Shown: positions 47,610 through 56,683 of the stretch, one piece after another | How positions within the stretch are numbered: the first letter of the stretch is position 1 | How the letters are laid out: each line of letters begins with the position of its first letter | NCBI RefSeq assembly: GCF_900116065.1 | Contig: NZ_FOZV01000008.1 | Location: forward strand, 1-64,000 | From: Brevundimonas viscosa | Lineage (GTDB): Bacteria > Pseudomonadota > Alphaproteobacteria > Caulobacterales > Caulobacteraceae | Length of the DNA stretch: 64,000 bases | Direction: 5' to 3' | The notes under the pieces: model-generated | The model's input: the letters and a program-made list of their open reading frames with translations, nothing else | What the model was told of the DNA's origin: nothing | Database searches by the model: none | Position numbers and translations under genes: made by a program

Positions 47610-48866
47610 TCAGCCGCCGGGCGCGCCGACGGGCTGGTGATGCGCGCGGAACAGCCGGCCCCGCTCGGCGATCAGCACGAAGACCACCGCCGTGGCCCCG
47701 CAGGCGGCGATGCCGGCGGCCATCGGCGTGGCGCTGCCGGCGAACTGCTGGCCGATCAGGAAGCCGATCAGCGAGCCGGCGGTGGTCGAGATGAAGCCCT
47801 GGGCTGAGGAGGCCGTGCCCGCGATATGGCCCATCGGCTCCATGGCCATGGAGCCGAAATTGCCGGCCACGAAGCCGAAGCAGAACATGGTCAGGCCCTG
47901 CAGGATGGCGAAGGTCCAGATCGTCTCGAAACCGAGGGCGGAAACGAGGGCGTGCGTCGCCGCGACGGCGGTGAAGGCCAGCAGGGCCGAGTGCGACAGC
48001 AAACGGCTGCCCAGCCGCACGACCAGTGTGGCGTTCAGCAGGCTGGCCGCAGCGATGCCGCTGGCGATGCCGGCGAAGACCAGCGGGAAGGCGGCCTCGG
48101 CGTCGAAGACGTCGGCGAAGATCTGCTGCGACGAGTTGATGAAGCCGAACAGGGCCCCGGTGATCGCCGTCATGGCCAGGGTGTAGCCGATGGACTGGCG
48201 GTTGGTCACAGCCTCGCGGAAGGCGCCGCCGATGCGCCGGGCGTCGATCGGCAGCCGGTCCTCGGGATGCAGGGTCTCGGGCAGGCGGATGGCGGCCCAC
48301 AGCATCACCGCCGCCCCCGCCGCGGCCAGCAGGCCGAAGATCCAAGGCCATGGCCCCACGGCCAGGATGGCCGCCCCGACGCTGGGCGCGAGGATGGGCA
48401 CGCCGAGGAAGACGAGGAAGCTGAGCGACATCACCCGCGCCATGGTCCGGCCGCTGTAGCGGTCGCGCACAATCGACACCGCCAGCACCCGCAGCGAGGC
48501 GGCCCCCAGACCGGTGCCGACCCGCGCCAGCACCAGGAGCTCGAAGGTCGGGGCGAAGGCGGCCAGGGCGCTGAACAGCACATAGAGGCCGATGCCGACC
48601 ATCAGAACGGGCTTTCGGCCGTAGCGGTCGGCGAGGGGGCCGTAGATGATCTGGGCCCCGCCGAAGCCGAGCAGATAGGCGGTGACGATCCACTGCCGAT
48701 CGTTCTCGCGGACTACGCCCAGCGCCTCGCCGATCATCGGCAGGGCGGGCAGCATGGAGTCGATGGCCAGGGCGTTGAGCGCCATCATCATGGCGATCAG
48801 GCAGACGAACTCGGGAAAGCCGGGGCCGCGCGGGGCGGCCGGCGCGTCAGGCGCGGCGGAGGTCAT
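47610..48866 (-). CDS. MFS transporter of the Bcr/CflA drug efflux type
   Basis: A 418-residue, 12-helix inner membrane antiporter. Motif A GPLADRYGRKP follows the second helix, and the N-terminal MLPALPMIGEALGV and YLLGFGGAQIIYG resemble Bcr/CflA multidrug (bicyclomycin, sulfonamide) exporters. Helix 5 VLARVGTGLGAASLRVLAVSIVRD is motif C-like. The start at MTSAAPD is preferred to an upstream ATG 14 codons earlier. It is 89 bases upstream of the aminopeptidase gene on the same strand. Substrate not known. Confidence 0.88.
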   Translation of the reverse strand: MTSAAPDAPAAPRGPGFPEFVCLIAMMMALNALAIDSMLPALPMIGEALGVVRENDRQWIVTAYLLGFGGAQIIYGPLADRYGRKPVLMVGIGLYVLFSALAAFAPTFELLVLARVGTGLGAASLRVLAVSIVRDRYSGRTMARVMSLSFLVFLGVPILAPSVGAAILAVGPWPWIFGLLAAAGAAVMLWAAIRLPETLHPEDRLPIDARRIGGAFREAVTNRQSIGYTLAMTAITGALFGFINSSQQIFADVFDAEAAFPLVFAGIASGIAAASLLNATLVVRLGSRLLSHSALLAFTAVAATHALVSALGFETIWTFAILQGLTMFCFGFVAGNFGSMAMEPMGHIAGTASSAQGFISTTAGSLIGFLIGQQFAGSATPMAAGIAACGATAVVFVLIAERGRLFRAHHQPVGAPGG

Positions 48867-49003
48867 CGGGGCCAGATGCGGACGGAATGTCGCAGGCGCA
48901 ACCGCCACGCCGCGGAATTCGGCTTCTGAAACCCTACGTGACGGCGTGGTCGCGACGGCTCGCCCGGAATGCTAGGAGGCCGCTTCCCGCCGAGGAGATC
49001 CCG

Positions 49004-49417
49004 ATGTCCGACTTCCCCGTCACCGTCTTTCACAACCCCGCCTGCGGCACCTCGCGCAACGTGCTGGAGATGGTCCGCGCCGCCGGCCACGAGCCGGAGG
49101 TGATCGAGTACCTGAAGGCCGGCTGGACCGCGGACCAGTTGCGCGCCCTGTTCGCCGAGGCCGGTCTGACGCCGCGCGAAGCGATGCGGGAGAAGGGCTC
49201 GCCGGCCGCCGAACTGGGGCTGCTGGACGCCGGCGTCAGCGACGAGGCCATCCTGGGCGCCATGGCCGAGCACCCCATCCTGGTCAACCGGCCGATCGTG
49301 AAGACGCCCAGGGGCGCGGCCCTGTGCCGGCCGTCGGAGAAGGTGTTCGACCTGCTGGATGCGGCGCCGGCGTCCTTCACCAAGGAAGACGGCGAGGTGG
49401 TTCGTCCGAAGGACTGA
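49004..49417 (+). CDS. arsC: Arsenate reductase (glutaredoxin-coupled, ArsC type)
   Basis: A 137-residue thioredoxin-fold reductase. The catalytic cysteine is Cys14 in NPACGTSRN, and the anion-binding arginine is in VNRPIVKTPRGAALCRP. It reduces arsenate to arsenite with glutaredoxin. A clear GAGGAGA ribosome site precedes the ATG at 49004. No arsenite pump is next to it; adjacent drug exporter may be coincidental. Confidence 0.92.
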   Translation: MSDFPVTVFHNPACGTSRNVLEMVRAAGHEPEVIEYLKAGWTADQLRALFAEAGLTPREAMREKGSPAAELGLLDAGVSDEAILGAMAEHPILVNRPIVKTPRGAALCRPSEKVFDLLDAAPASFTKEDGEVVRPKD

Positions 49418-49433
49418 TCGGGCGTGGCGCCGA

Positions 49434-49961
49434 TCAGGAGTCGCCGCTTCCGCCTTCGCCCGGGCCCGGGCTGCAGGCTCCGGACGCCAGGCGCCCCTCC
49501 ACGTTCACCGTGGCGTCGGCGTTCTCCACCACGCTGAGCTGACAGATGCGCAAGCCCCGGTCGGCCTCCAGGGCGGCGAGCCAGGCCAGGGCGGCGCCGC
49601 TGTGCGCCGAGGCGAGCTGGAAGCCGAGGCCGCCGTCCCGGTGCATGGCCAGCAGGGGGGCGAGACCCGCCGCCTCGGCGGTCCGCCGCACCAACGGCTC
49701 GATTCCCTCGGCTGGGGGCGCGCTCGCCGGCCGGGGCTGCGAGGCGAGCCGGGCGAGGTCGCGTCGGACCGCGGTCGCAGTCGACCCGGCCGCATGACGC
49801 CGGTCCGCGGCCGCCTCGCGCCAGTCGAGGGCGGGTCGCACCACCGCCAGCCACAGGGCGGCGAGGGCGAGAAGGACGAACATGGCGAGCAGCAGGCGCC
49901 GCTCCCGCGCGGTGCGGCCTTCCCACCACTGGAGCACAGGTCCGGCCAAGCCCTGCATCAC
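49434..49961 (-). CDS. gspM: Type II secretion protein M
   Basis: A 175-residue inner membrane protein with one helix (about residues 23-41, LLAMFVLLALAALWLAVV) and a ferredoxin-like periplasmic domain; it stabilises GspL. It is the last gene of the T2SS operon, with ATG overlapping the gspL stop by four bases. Sequence similarity in GspM is low across the family, so position and topology carry the assignment. Confidence 0.85.
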   Translation of the reverse strand: MMQGLAGPVLQWWEGRTARERRLLLAMFVLLALAALWLAVVRPALDWREAAADRRHAAGSTATAVRRDLARLASQPRPASAPPAEGIEPLVRRTAEAAGLAPLLAMHRDGGLGFQLASAHSGAALAWLAALEADRGLRICQLSVVENADATVNVEGRLASGACSPGPGEGGSGDS

Positions 49962-51061
49962 AGTCCTCCGATGGTGATGTCGCTGACCACCCGGCCGGCG
50001 TCGTCGAGGGTGCCGGTGACGGTCACCGCCATGCCGGCGCGGGTCATGTCGGCGCGGATCGCCTCCATGTCGGCATAGGCCGGGTGGTTGATCGTCGCCT
50101 TCACCCCTTCGCCCGGCTCGGCGACGAGGATGTCGAGCTCGGCGCCCTCGACCCGTTCGACGGCCCCGTACAGGGCGGCGGCGGCGGCGCTGACGCCGCC
50201 GGGCGGCGGCGCGGTGCGCACCTTCTCGCGCAGGGCGGCGACCGGATCGGCGGCGCCGGCCAGCTCCGGGGCGCGCTGCACCACCTGCGCCCGCGCCTCC
50301 GCAGCGATCCGCCGGGCGGCGAGGTCGTCCCTGAGGGCGGCCGCCACAACGAGGATCAGGGGCGAGGCGGCCGCGACCGCGGCGAGGGCCGCGGTCCGTC
50401 GCCAGCCGCCTTTCGCCCGCCGCTCGGGTTGAACGGCGTCGAGCAGGTTGAGCGGGGGATTTCGCGCGGCGGCCGCCAGGGCCCGTTCCACCGCGGCCGG
50501 ATCCTCGAGCGGGACCACGGTCCGGCCGGCCGCGACCAGGTCGGCGAGGTCCGGCTGGACGGCGGCGGCGAAGCGGCGGCCGCGCAGGGCGAGGCTGTCG
50601 CCGAAGGCCACGGCGTTCAGCGTCTGCCCGTCCTCAGGCTCGGGCACGGTCACCACGTCGGGGAGAATCACGTCGGCCCGCACGCCGAGCGCCTCAAGGT
50701 GGTCGATCCAGGCCTGCAGCAGGGCGCGGCTGACCACGGCCGCCAGACGCGGCTCGCCCGCCGGAGCGGCGGGGCCGACGGCGACCGCCAGCCGGTCGAG
50801 CGGCGCGGCGACCGTCTCGCGCAGCGCCCAGGCGGCCGCGGCGCGCAGCTGGGCGGCGCTGCCCGCCGGCAGATCCAGCCAGCGCAGCGTGGTCTCCGCG
50901 CCCGGACAGATGGCGACGGTGCGCAACGATCCTGTCCCGGCGCCAGCGCCGTCCGGCGTCAGCACGCCGCGCTCGCGCACATGGCCGTCGTCGCCGACGA
51001 TCAACCAGGGGGCGGGATCGTCCACCGACGGGGGGATCAGGATCAGGCGGATGGGCTTCAT
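49958..51061 (-). CDS. gspL: Type II secretion protein L
   Basis: A 367-residue protein with an actin-like cytoplasmic domain (about residues 1-225), one membrane helix (AALAAVAAASPLILVVAAALR) and a periplasmic ferredoxin-like domain (GVKATINHPAYADMEAIRADM). It links the GspE ATPase to the inner-membrane platform. It is four-base coupled to gspK upstream and gspM downstream. Confidence 0.9.
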   Translation of the reverse strand: MKPIRLILIPPSVDDPAPWLIVGDDGHVRERGVLTPDGAGAGTGSLRTVAICPGAETTLRWLDLPAGSAAQLRAAAAWALRETVAAPLDRLAVAVGPAAPAGEPRLAAVVSRALLQAWIDHLEALGVRADVILPDVVTVPEPEDGQTLNAVAFGDSLALRGRRFAAAVQPDLADLVAAGRTVVPLEDPAAVERALAAAARNPPLNLLDAVQPERRAKGGWRRTAALAAVAAASPLILVVAAALRDDLAARRIAAEARAQVVQRAPELAGAADPVAALREKVRTAPPPGGVSAAAAALYGAVERVEGAELDILVAEPGEGVKATINHPAYADMEAIRADMTRAGMAVTVTGTLDDAGRVVSDITIGGL

Positions 51062-52038
51062 TCGTCAGGCGTCCAGCGCTGGATGACCGTTCGCACCGGG
51101 CCGTCGGCCGGGGCGTGCAGGAGGGCGGTGCGCACCGCGTGCAGGCCGCCGTGGTCGACGTCGATCCGGAGGTCGAAGAAGCGGGTGACGACGGTGAGCT
51201 GCTCGTCCGCGGCGGCCGGGAGCGCCGCGGCGACAGGGTCGGCCCGGAAGGCGGCGGCGTCGCGCCAGCCGCCGGCGGGACGCCGCTCGATCAGGCGCCG
51301 CGCCTCGTCCGCGCCGAGCGCGCCGTCGGCCAGCATGACCAGCAGCGGCGCCTGTTCCGGGGCCAGGGTGTTGATGTTGAGGAGCGCGGGGCGGGTGGTC
51401 GGCAGGGCGCAGACCCACGGTCGCAGCCGCTGGTAAAGGTCGGCGTCGACGCCCTTGATCGCGCGCAGTTCGCTGACCTCGACCAGCATCATGCCGGCGG
51501 TGCGATAGGGATCGGCGAGACCGGCGTAGGCCCCGTCCTCGGCCCCGAGTGGACGGGTCTCGCCGTCGGCGTCGAGCCAGTCGACGAGAGCGTCCGCCGC
51601 CGCCCGCATCCGGCTCTCCGGGGCGCCGACGGCGCGGCCGAGGGCGAGGAACTGCGCCACGCCCTCCGGCCGGATCGTGAGGTCCTCTCCCACGCCCTGG
51701 ACGACGCTGTTGAGGTTGAAGCAGGCCTGGCCGTCGCGGAGCGTCGCGCCGATCACGCCGCCCTCCACCGGGAACTCGAAGCGGCGGCCGTTCCAGGCCG
51801 GCTGGAGCGGCGTGCGCGACGGATCGCGCGCGGCCAGGCGGGCGATCTGCCGGCGGGCCAGTCTTTCGGCGCCGTCCGCATACCACTGCGCCTGCGCCTG
51901 CCGCTCGGCGTTGGTCGTCCGTCGCACCGAGAAGCGCACGTCGTCGAGCACGGCGGCCGCGACCGCCGCCATCACCGCCACCAGCAGCAGGACGGTCAGC
52001 AGGGCCATGCCCTCGCGGTTCTTCGGGCGCGGCGGCAT
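51058..52038 (-). CDS. gspK: Type II secretion minor pseudopilin K
   Basis: A 326-residue minor pseudopilin that caps the pseudopilus tip. A short leader (MPPRPKNREG) is followed by MALLTVLLLVAVMAAVAAAV; the residue five of the mature part is not Glu, the known exception for GspK. The globular part has calcium-type and helix-hairpin-helix-like segments (LNINTLAPEQAPLLVMLADG). The start overlaps the gspJ stop by one base. Confidence 0.9.
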   Translation of the reverse strand: MPPRPKNREGMALLTVLLLVAVMAAVAAAVLDDVRFSVRRTTNAERQAQAQWYADGAERLARRQIARLAARDPSRTPLQPAWNGRRFEFPVEGGVIGATLRDGQACFNLNSVVQGVGEDLTIRPEGVAQFLALGRAVGAPESRMRAAADALVDWLDADGETRPLGAEDGAYAGLADPYRTAGMMLVEVSELRAIKGVDADLYQRLRPWVCALPTTRPALLNINTLAPEQAPLLVMLADGALGADEARRLIERRPAGGWRDAAAFRADPVAAALPAAADEQLTVVTRFFDLRIDVDHGGLHAVRTALLHAPADGPVRTVIQRWTPDE

Positions 52039-52628
52039 CAGGCCCCGCCCACCAGGAACAGCTGGTCCACGACGCCGTAGCCGTCCAGCGTCGCCCGCAC
52101 CCGCACGGCGTCCGGCAGGGGCCGGTCGGGCGTCGGCAGCCAGGCCGGCCCCTCCGAGCCGTCGCGCAGGAAGCTCACCGTCAGGTCGCGCACGCCGCGA
52201 TACAGCACCTGCGGCGGACCCGGCCGCGCTCCGTCGGGATGGGTCGCCACGCGCCGCTCCAGACGCCCCTCGACCAGGCGGTACTCGACCCGCTGCAGCG
52301 ACGAACGGCGCCGTTCGCCGGGATTGGTCCAGCCCGTCCGCGTCAGCGTCAGGACGGGCTCGCCCGGCGCCCCGGCGGCGACCATGGCGCGGGGCAGGGG
52401 GCGGCCGGTGGAGCCGCGCGCGCGGCGCGGCGCGGCCTGGCCGATGTCGGCGCGCAGCAGGCTGCGCATCCTCTGCAGGTCGGCGGTGCGGTCGGCGGCC
52501 GCCTTGACCGCGAAACGGTTGTCGATCGCCTGGCTGAGCACCGCGCTCCCGGCGGTCGCCAGCAGGGCGAAGATCGCCAGCGACACCAGCGCCTCGACGA
52601 GGGTGAAACCGGCACGGGGCGGGGTCAC
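52038..52628 (-). CDS. gspJ: Type II secretion minor pseudopilin J
   Basis: A 196-residue minor pseudopilin. The prepilin peptidase site is RAG/FTLVEALVSLAIFALLATAGSA, with Glu at mature position five. The GTG start overlaps the gspI stop (GTGA). It joins GspI and GspK in the pseudopilus tip. Confidence 0.9.
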   Translation of the reverse strand: MTPPRAGFTLVEALVSLAIFALLATAGSAVLSQAIDNRFAVKAAADRTADLQRMRSLLRADIGQAAPRRARGSTGRPLPRAMVAAGAPGEPVLTLTRTGWTNPGERRRSSLQRVEYRLVEGRLERRVATHPDGARPGPPQVLYRGVRDLTVSFLRDGSEGPAWLPTPDRPLPDAVRVRATLDGYGVVDQLFLVGGA

Positions 52629-52987
52629 GAGGCCCGCTCCACGAACAGGGTGCGATCCGCCGCCAGGCCCTCGTCGGTGGAGACGCGAATGTCGACCCGC
52701 AGCAGGTCGGGATCGTCGGTCGCCACAACCGTGCGCGTCCACGCCCAGCGACGGTCGGCGAGGGTGGTGGCGCCCGCGCTCTCGCCCTCGGACAGGGCCG
52801 GCGTCACCGCCGCCTCGACCGCCAGGTTCTCAGCCACCACCCCGCCCAGCGTCCGGTCCTCGACCCGTGCGGCCGAGCGGGTGTTCTCGCCCGAGAGGTT
52901 GAGCAGGGCCATGGCCGCGAGGCTGAACACCGCCAGCGCCACCAGCAGTTCGACCAGGCTGAAGCCCTGTCGCGCAGGATCAGTCAT
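52625..52987 (-). CDS. gspI: Type II secretion minor pseudopilin I
   Basis: A 120-residue minor pseudopilin with leader MTDPARQG and mature start FSLVELLVALAVFSLAAMALL. The C-terminal domain (RWAWTRTVVATDDPDLLRVDI) is the GspI fold. Start overlaps the gspH stop by eight bases; four-base overlap to gspJ. Confidence 0.92.
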   Translation of the reverse strand: MTDPARQGFSLVELLVALAVFSLAAMALLNLSGENTRSAARVEDRTLGGVVAENLAVEAAVTPALSEGESAGATTLADRRWAWTRTVVATDDPDLLRVDIRVSTDEGLAADRTLFVERAS

Positions 52988-53441
52988 CGATCGACACCTC
53001 GCCGGCGCCGTCGACCGCGACCGCGATGGAGCGGCTGTCGCGGGACAGCACGAGCCGAGCCGGTTCGGCTGCGCCGGTCGGATCGAAGGTCACGCGCAGC
53101 GGCGGCTCGACGGGGGACGCCACGACGCCGCCCGACCAGGGCTCGCGCCTGAACGGGCCCTCCTGCAGGGGCGACCACCGCTCGCCGTCGAAGGCGGCGA
53201 AGGCGTAGCCGCCGGCCGAGGCCTCGACCGCCACCGCCCGGTTCGACAGGATGGCCTCCTCCCGCGCCCGCTGCAGGCGGGCGGCGAAGCGCTCGACGTC
53301 CTCGCCCACCGACGGCCTCGGGTCGGGCATCGACAGCACCACGGCGCCCGCCGCCACGCCCATGATCGCCACCGTCATGAGCAGTTCGACGAGGGTGAAG
53401 CCGGCGCGCCTAGACCTGCCAGTTGCCGAGGTCGGCGTCAT
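52980..53441 (-). CDS. gspH: Type II secretion minor pseudopilin H
   Basis: A 153-residue minor pseudopilin. Leader MTPTSATGRSRRAG, mature start FTLVELLMTVAIMGVAAGAVV. Beta-rich globular domain with two or three Pro/Ser-rich loops. It overlaps the gspG end by 32 bases in another frame. Confidence 0.9.
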   Translation of the reverse strand: MTPTSATGRSRRAGFTLVELLMTVAIMGVAAGAVVLSMPDPRPSVGEDVERFAARLQRAREEAILSNRAVAVEASAGGYAFAAFDGERWSPLQEGPFRREPWSGGVVASPVEPPLRVTFDPTGAAEPARLVLSRDSRSIAVAVDGAGEVSIDD

Positions 53442-53934
53442 CGCCTTCGCCTCCCTCGCGGCCGTCGGCGCCCATCGACCAAACGTCGAACTGGCCGCCA
53501 TGGGCGCTGTTGCGCCGGTACTGGTAGGGGTTGCCCCACGGATCCTCGGGCAGCCGCCGGACGTAGCCGCCCTGCCGGTAGCGCTCGGGCCGGGCCAGGC
53601 CCGCCGGCGGGCTGACGAGGGCCTGAAGCCCCTGCGCATCGTCGGGGAAGGTCAGGTTGTCGAGGCGGTAGGTCTCGATCGCCTGCTCCAGCACGGCGAT
53701 GTCGGCCCGGGCCTTGCCGACCATGGCCTTGTCCTGGCTGGGCAGGACGTTGATCGCCACCACCGTGGCCAGCAGGCCGATGATGACGATGACCACCATC
53801 AGTTCGACCAGGGTGAAGCCGGCGCGTCCCGCGGCGCTATCGCGGCGCGCGCGGCGCACCGCTGCCCGGGCGCGACGGCGCAGCTCCCTGAAGCAGTGAG
53901 CCGCCGTGCGGCGAACGGTGGGGAAACGCTTCAT
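53410..53934 (-). CDS. gspG: Type II secretion major pseudopilin G with long leader
   Basis: A 174-residue major pseudopilin. The mature part starts FTLVELMVVIVIIGLLATVVAINV, followed by the standard GspG body (KARADIAVLEQAIETYRLDN, DPWGNPYQYR, DVWSMGADGREGGEGDDADLGNW). The leader before the cleavage glycine is 38-39 residues with ten or more Arg (RELRRRARAAVRRARR), unusually long for this family. The start could be later (an internal GTG or ATG), which would make a more usual leader. It is 11 bases after gspF. Confidence 0.92.
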   Translation of the reverse strand: MKRFPTVRRTAAHCFRELRRRARAAVRRARRDSAAGRAGFTLVELMVVIVIIGLLATVVAINVLPSQDKAMVGKARADIAVLEQAIETYRLDNLTFPDDAQGLQALVSPPAGLARPERYRQGGYVRRLPEDPWGNPYQYRRNSAHGGQFDVWSMGADGREGGEGDDADLGNWQV

Positions 53935-53945
53935 GCTGTGCTCCG

Positions 53946-55166
53946 TCAGCTGAGGGCGAGGGTGTTGATCTGCAGGATGGGCAGCAGGATCGAGAGCACG
54001 ATCACCGCCACCACGCCGCCCATGACGACGATGATCGCCGGCTCCAGCAGGCTCAGCATCACCGCGGTGAAGGTGGAGAACTCCCGCTCCAGGTAGTCGG
54101 CGGCGCGCTCCAGCATGGGCTCCAGCCGGCCGCTGCTCTCGCCCGAGGCGGTCATGTGCACGAGGATCGGGGGGAAGACCCCGGCGACCCGCATGGCGGC
54201 CGAGAGGCCGCCGCCTTCGCGGACCGCCTCGACCATCCGCTCCGTGGCCGCCCGCAGCGCGCGGTTGGGCACGGTCCGGGCCGTGATGGCCAGCCCTTCC
54301 AGCACCGGCAGGCCGGCCGCCAGCATGGTGGAGAGGGTGCGCGCCATCTTCGCCCCGTGCAGGTCGCGGGTGAGGCGGCCGACCACCGGCAGGCGAAGGA
54401 TCGCGGCGTCGACCTGCAGCCTGATCCCGGGGTTGCGGAGCGCCAGCCCGCCCACGGCCCCGGCGAGGCCGAGCAGCACCGCGCCGAGCCAGCCCCAGTC
54501 CCGCATCAGGTCGGAGACGCCGATCACCACCCGCGTCAACAGGGGCAGGGTCTGGTTCATGCTGTCGAACTGGTCGACCACCTTGGGCACCACGAAGGTC
54601 ATCAGGGCGGCGATGACGCCCAGGGCGACGATGGCCAGCACGGCCGGATAGACCAGCGCCGTGATGACCTTGCCGCGCACCTGCTGGTCGCGCTCCAGTC
54701 CGTCGGCGAGGCGCTCGAGGATCGGACCGAGGGCGCCGGAGGCCTCGCCCGCGGCGACCATGGCGCGGTAGAGCGGCGGGAAGGCCCGGCCCTGCAGCCC
54801 CATGGCGTCCGACAGGGGACGGCCCTCCAGGACGCCGCCGTGCACCCCCTCCAGCACGCGCCGGACTGCGGGCCGTTCGGCCTGCAGGGCGATGGAGCGC
54901 AGCGCCTCCTCGACGGGCGCCACCGACACCAGGGTCGCCAGCTGGCGGGTCGTCAGGGCGAGGGTGCGGGCGTCCAGCCGCGCGCCGCGTGCAACCGCCG
55001 GGCGCGCCGACGTCGTCGTGGTCGTCGCTCCGCCAACGGATACCTCCAGCGGCAACAGCCGACGCCGGCCCAGCAGGGCGCGGGCGGCGGCCTCGTCGGG
55101 GGCGGTCAGCGATCCCGCCACCGTCCGGCCGCCGGCGTCGGCCGCCACATAGTCGAACACCGCCAT
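53946..55166 (-). CDS. gspF: Type II secretion inner membrane platform protein F
   Basis: A 406-residue polytopic protein with two GspF domains (AMVAAGEASGALGPILERLADGLE and HMTASGESSGRLEPMLERAADYLE) and three membrane helices. It forms the platform with GspL and GspM. The ATG overlaps the gspE stop by one base (TGATG). Confidence 0.94.
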   Translation of the reverse strand: MAVFDYVAADAGGRTVAGSLTAPDEAAARALLGRRRLLPLEVSVGGATTTTTSARPAVARGARLDARTLALTTRQLATLVSVAPVEEALRSIALQAERPAVRRVLEGVHGGVLEGRPLSDAMGLQGRAFPPLYRAMVAAGEASGALGPILERLADGLERDQQVRGKVITALVYPAVLAIVALGVIAALMTFVVPKVVDQFDSMNQTLPLLTRVVIGVSDLMRDWGWLGAVLLGLAGAVGGLALRNPGIRLQVDAAILRLPVVGRLTRDLHGAKMARTLSTMLAAGLPVLEGLAITARTVPNRALRAATERMVEAVREGGGLSAAMRVAGVFPPILVHMTASGESSGRLEPMLERAADYLEREFSTFTAVMLSLLEPAIIVVMGGVVAVIVLSILLPILQINTLALS

Positions 55167-56683
55167 CAGGCCGCCGCTCCGGCGTCGGCGTGCAGCTCGC
55201 CGCGATCCTCGCCGACGTCGTGCCGCGTCACCCGCACCGCCTCCTCGACCGAGGTGACGCCGGCCAGCACCAGGGCGCGGGCGCGGTCCCCGAGGGTCCC
55301 GCCGCGGGCGAAGGCGGCGGCGGCGATCTCGTCCTCGCTCGCCTCTGCCGCGATCAGCCGGCGGATGCGGTCGTCGATCCGGATCGTCTCGTACAGGCCG
55401 GCGCGACCGACGTAGCCGGTCTGGTTGCAGTGGGCGCAGCCGTGCGGTCGCCACACCGTCTGACCCACCTGCAGCCCGGCCAGCCGCGCCGTGGCGGGGT
55501 CGGCCGCTTCCGGACGGCGGCACCCGGCGCACAGGCGCCGCACCAGCCGCTGCGCCACGACCAGCCGCAGGGTCGAGGCGAGCAGGAAGGGCTCCACGCC
55601 CATGTCGCGCAACCGGGTCACGGCGCCGACGGCGTCGTTGGTGTGCACCGTCGACAGAACCAGGTGGCCGGTCAGGGAGGCCTGGACGGCGATCGCCGCC
55701 GTCTCCACGTCGCGGATCTCCCCGACCATGACCACGTCCGGGTCCTGACGCAGGATGGCGCGCAGTCCGGCCGCGAAGGTCATGCCGACCCTGGCGTTCA
55801 CCTGGGTCTGGCCGACCCCGTCGATGGCGTACTCGACGGGATCCTCGACCGTCAGGATGTTGCGCGTCGCATCGTTGAGCAGCGCCAGGCCCGCGTAGAG
55901 CGAGGTGGTCTTGCCCGATCCCGTCGGGCCGGTGACGAGGATGATCCCGTTCGGTTCGCGCAGGGCGGACTGGAACGCCTCCAGAGCGTCGGGGGCCATG
56001 CCCAGCTGGTCAAGCCGCAGGTCGGCCTGGTCCTTGTCGAGGATGCGCAGCACGACGCGCTCGCCGCCGCGCGAGGGCAGGGTGGAGACGCGCACGTCCA
56101 GCGACTTTCCGCCCAGCGTCAGCGGGATGCGCCCGTCCTGCGGCAACCGGCGCTCGGCGATATCGAGCCGGGCCATGACCTTGATCCGGGAGACCAGCAG
56201 GGGCGCGATGCGGGGATTGAGCGCGTGCGCCTCGCGGAGCACGCCGTCGACGCGCATCCGCACGGTCAGCGCGCTCTCGAACGGCTCGAGGTGGATGTCG
56301 GACGCGCCGATCCGCACCGCCTCGGCGATGACGCCGTTGATGAGGCGGACCACCGGCGCGTCGTCGGCGCTGTCGAGGAGATCCTCGGCCGCCGGCATGG
56401 CGTCGATCAGGCTGTCGAGGCCGGACGGCATGTCGAGACCGTCGTCGGCCGCGGCGCCGACGCTGTCGTCGGCGTAGGCCCGCGACAGCTCACGGTCGAA
56501 GGCGGCCTGCGGCAGAGGCTCCACCCGGAGGGGACGGCCCAGCGCCCGCCGCGCCTCGACCAGCGCCAGCGGGTCGGCGCCGGCGCGCAACCCCACCACG
56601 GCCACTTCGCCGGCGTCCAGCAGGACGACGCCGTGGCGCTTGGCGAAGCCGTAGGGGAGGGTCGGATTGACGACGGTGATCAT
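55166..56683 (-). CDS. gspE: Type II secretion ATPase E
   Basis: A 505-residue hexameric ATPase that drives pseudopilus growth. Walker A is GPTGSGKTT (252-260); the Asp box, Walker B (DVVMVGEIRDVETA) and His box (GHLVLSTVHTNDA) follow. A zinc motif of two CxxC pairs is present (CAGCRRPE and CAHCNQTGY). The N1E domain precedes it. Its ATG overlaps the gspD stop by four bases. Confidence 0.96.
   Translation of the reverse strand: MITVVNPTLPYGFAKRHGVVLLDAGEVAVVGLRAGADPLALVEARRALGRPLRVEPLPQAAFDRELSRAYADDSVGAAADDGLDMPSGLDSLIDAMPAAEDLLDSADDAPVVRLINGVIAEAVRIGASDIHLEPFESALTVRMRVDGVLREAHALNPRIAPLLVSRIKVMARLDIAERRLPQDGRIPLTLGGKSLDVRVSTLPSRGGERVVLRILDKDQADLRLDQLGMAPDALEAFQSALREPNGIILVTGPTGSGKTTSLYAGLALLNDATRNILTVEDPVEYAIDGVGQTQVNARVGMTFAAGLRAILRQDPDVVMVGEIRDVETAAIAVQASLTGHLVLSTVHTNDAVGAVTRLRDMGVEPFLLASTLRLVVAQRLVRRLCAGCRRPEAADPATARLAGLQVGQTVWRPHGCAHCNQTGYVGRAGLYETIRIDDRIRRLIAAEASEDEIAAAAFARGGTLGDRARALVLAGVTSVEEAVRVTRHDVGEDRGELHADAGAAA

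Noticed and set aside
45457..47640. Long plus-strand open frame opposite the M1 peptidase
   Set aside because: The minus strand has HEXXH-E, GGMEN and a lipobox in the expected places; the plus frame has only low-complexity residues.
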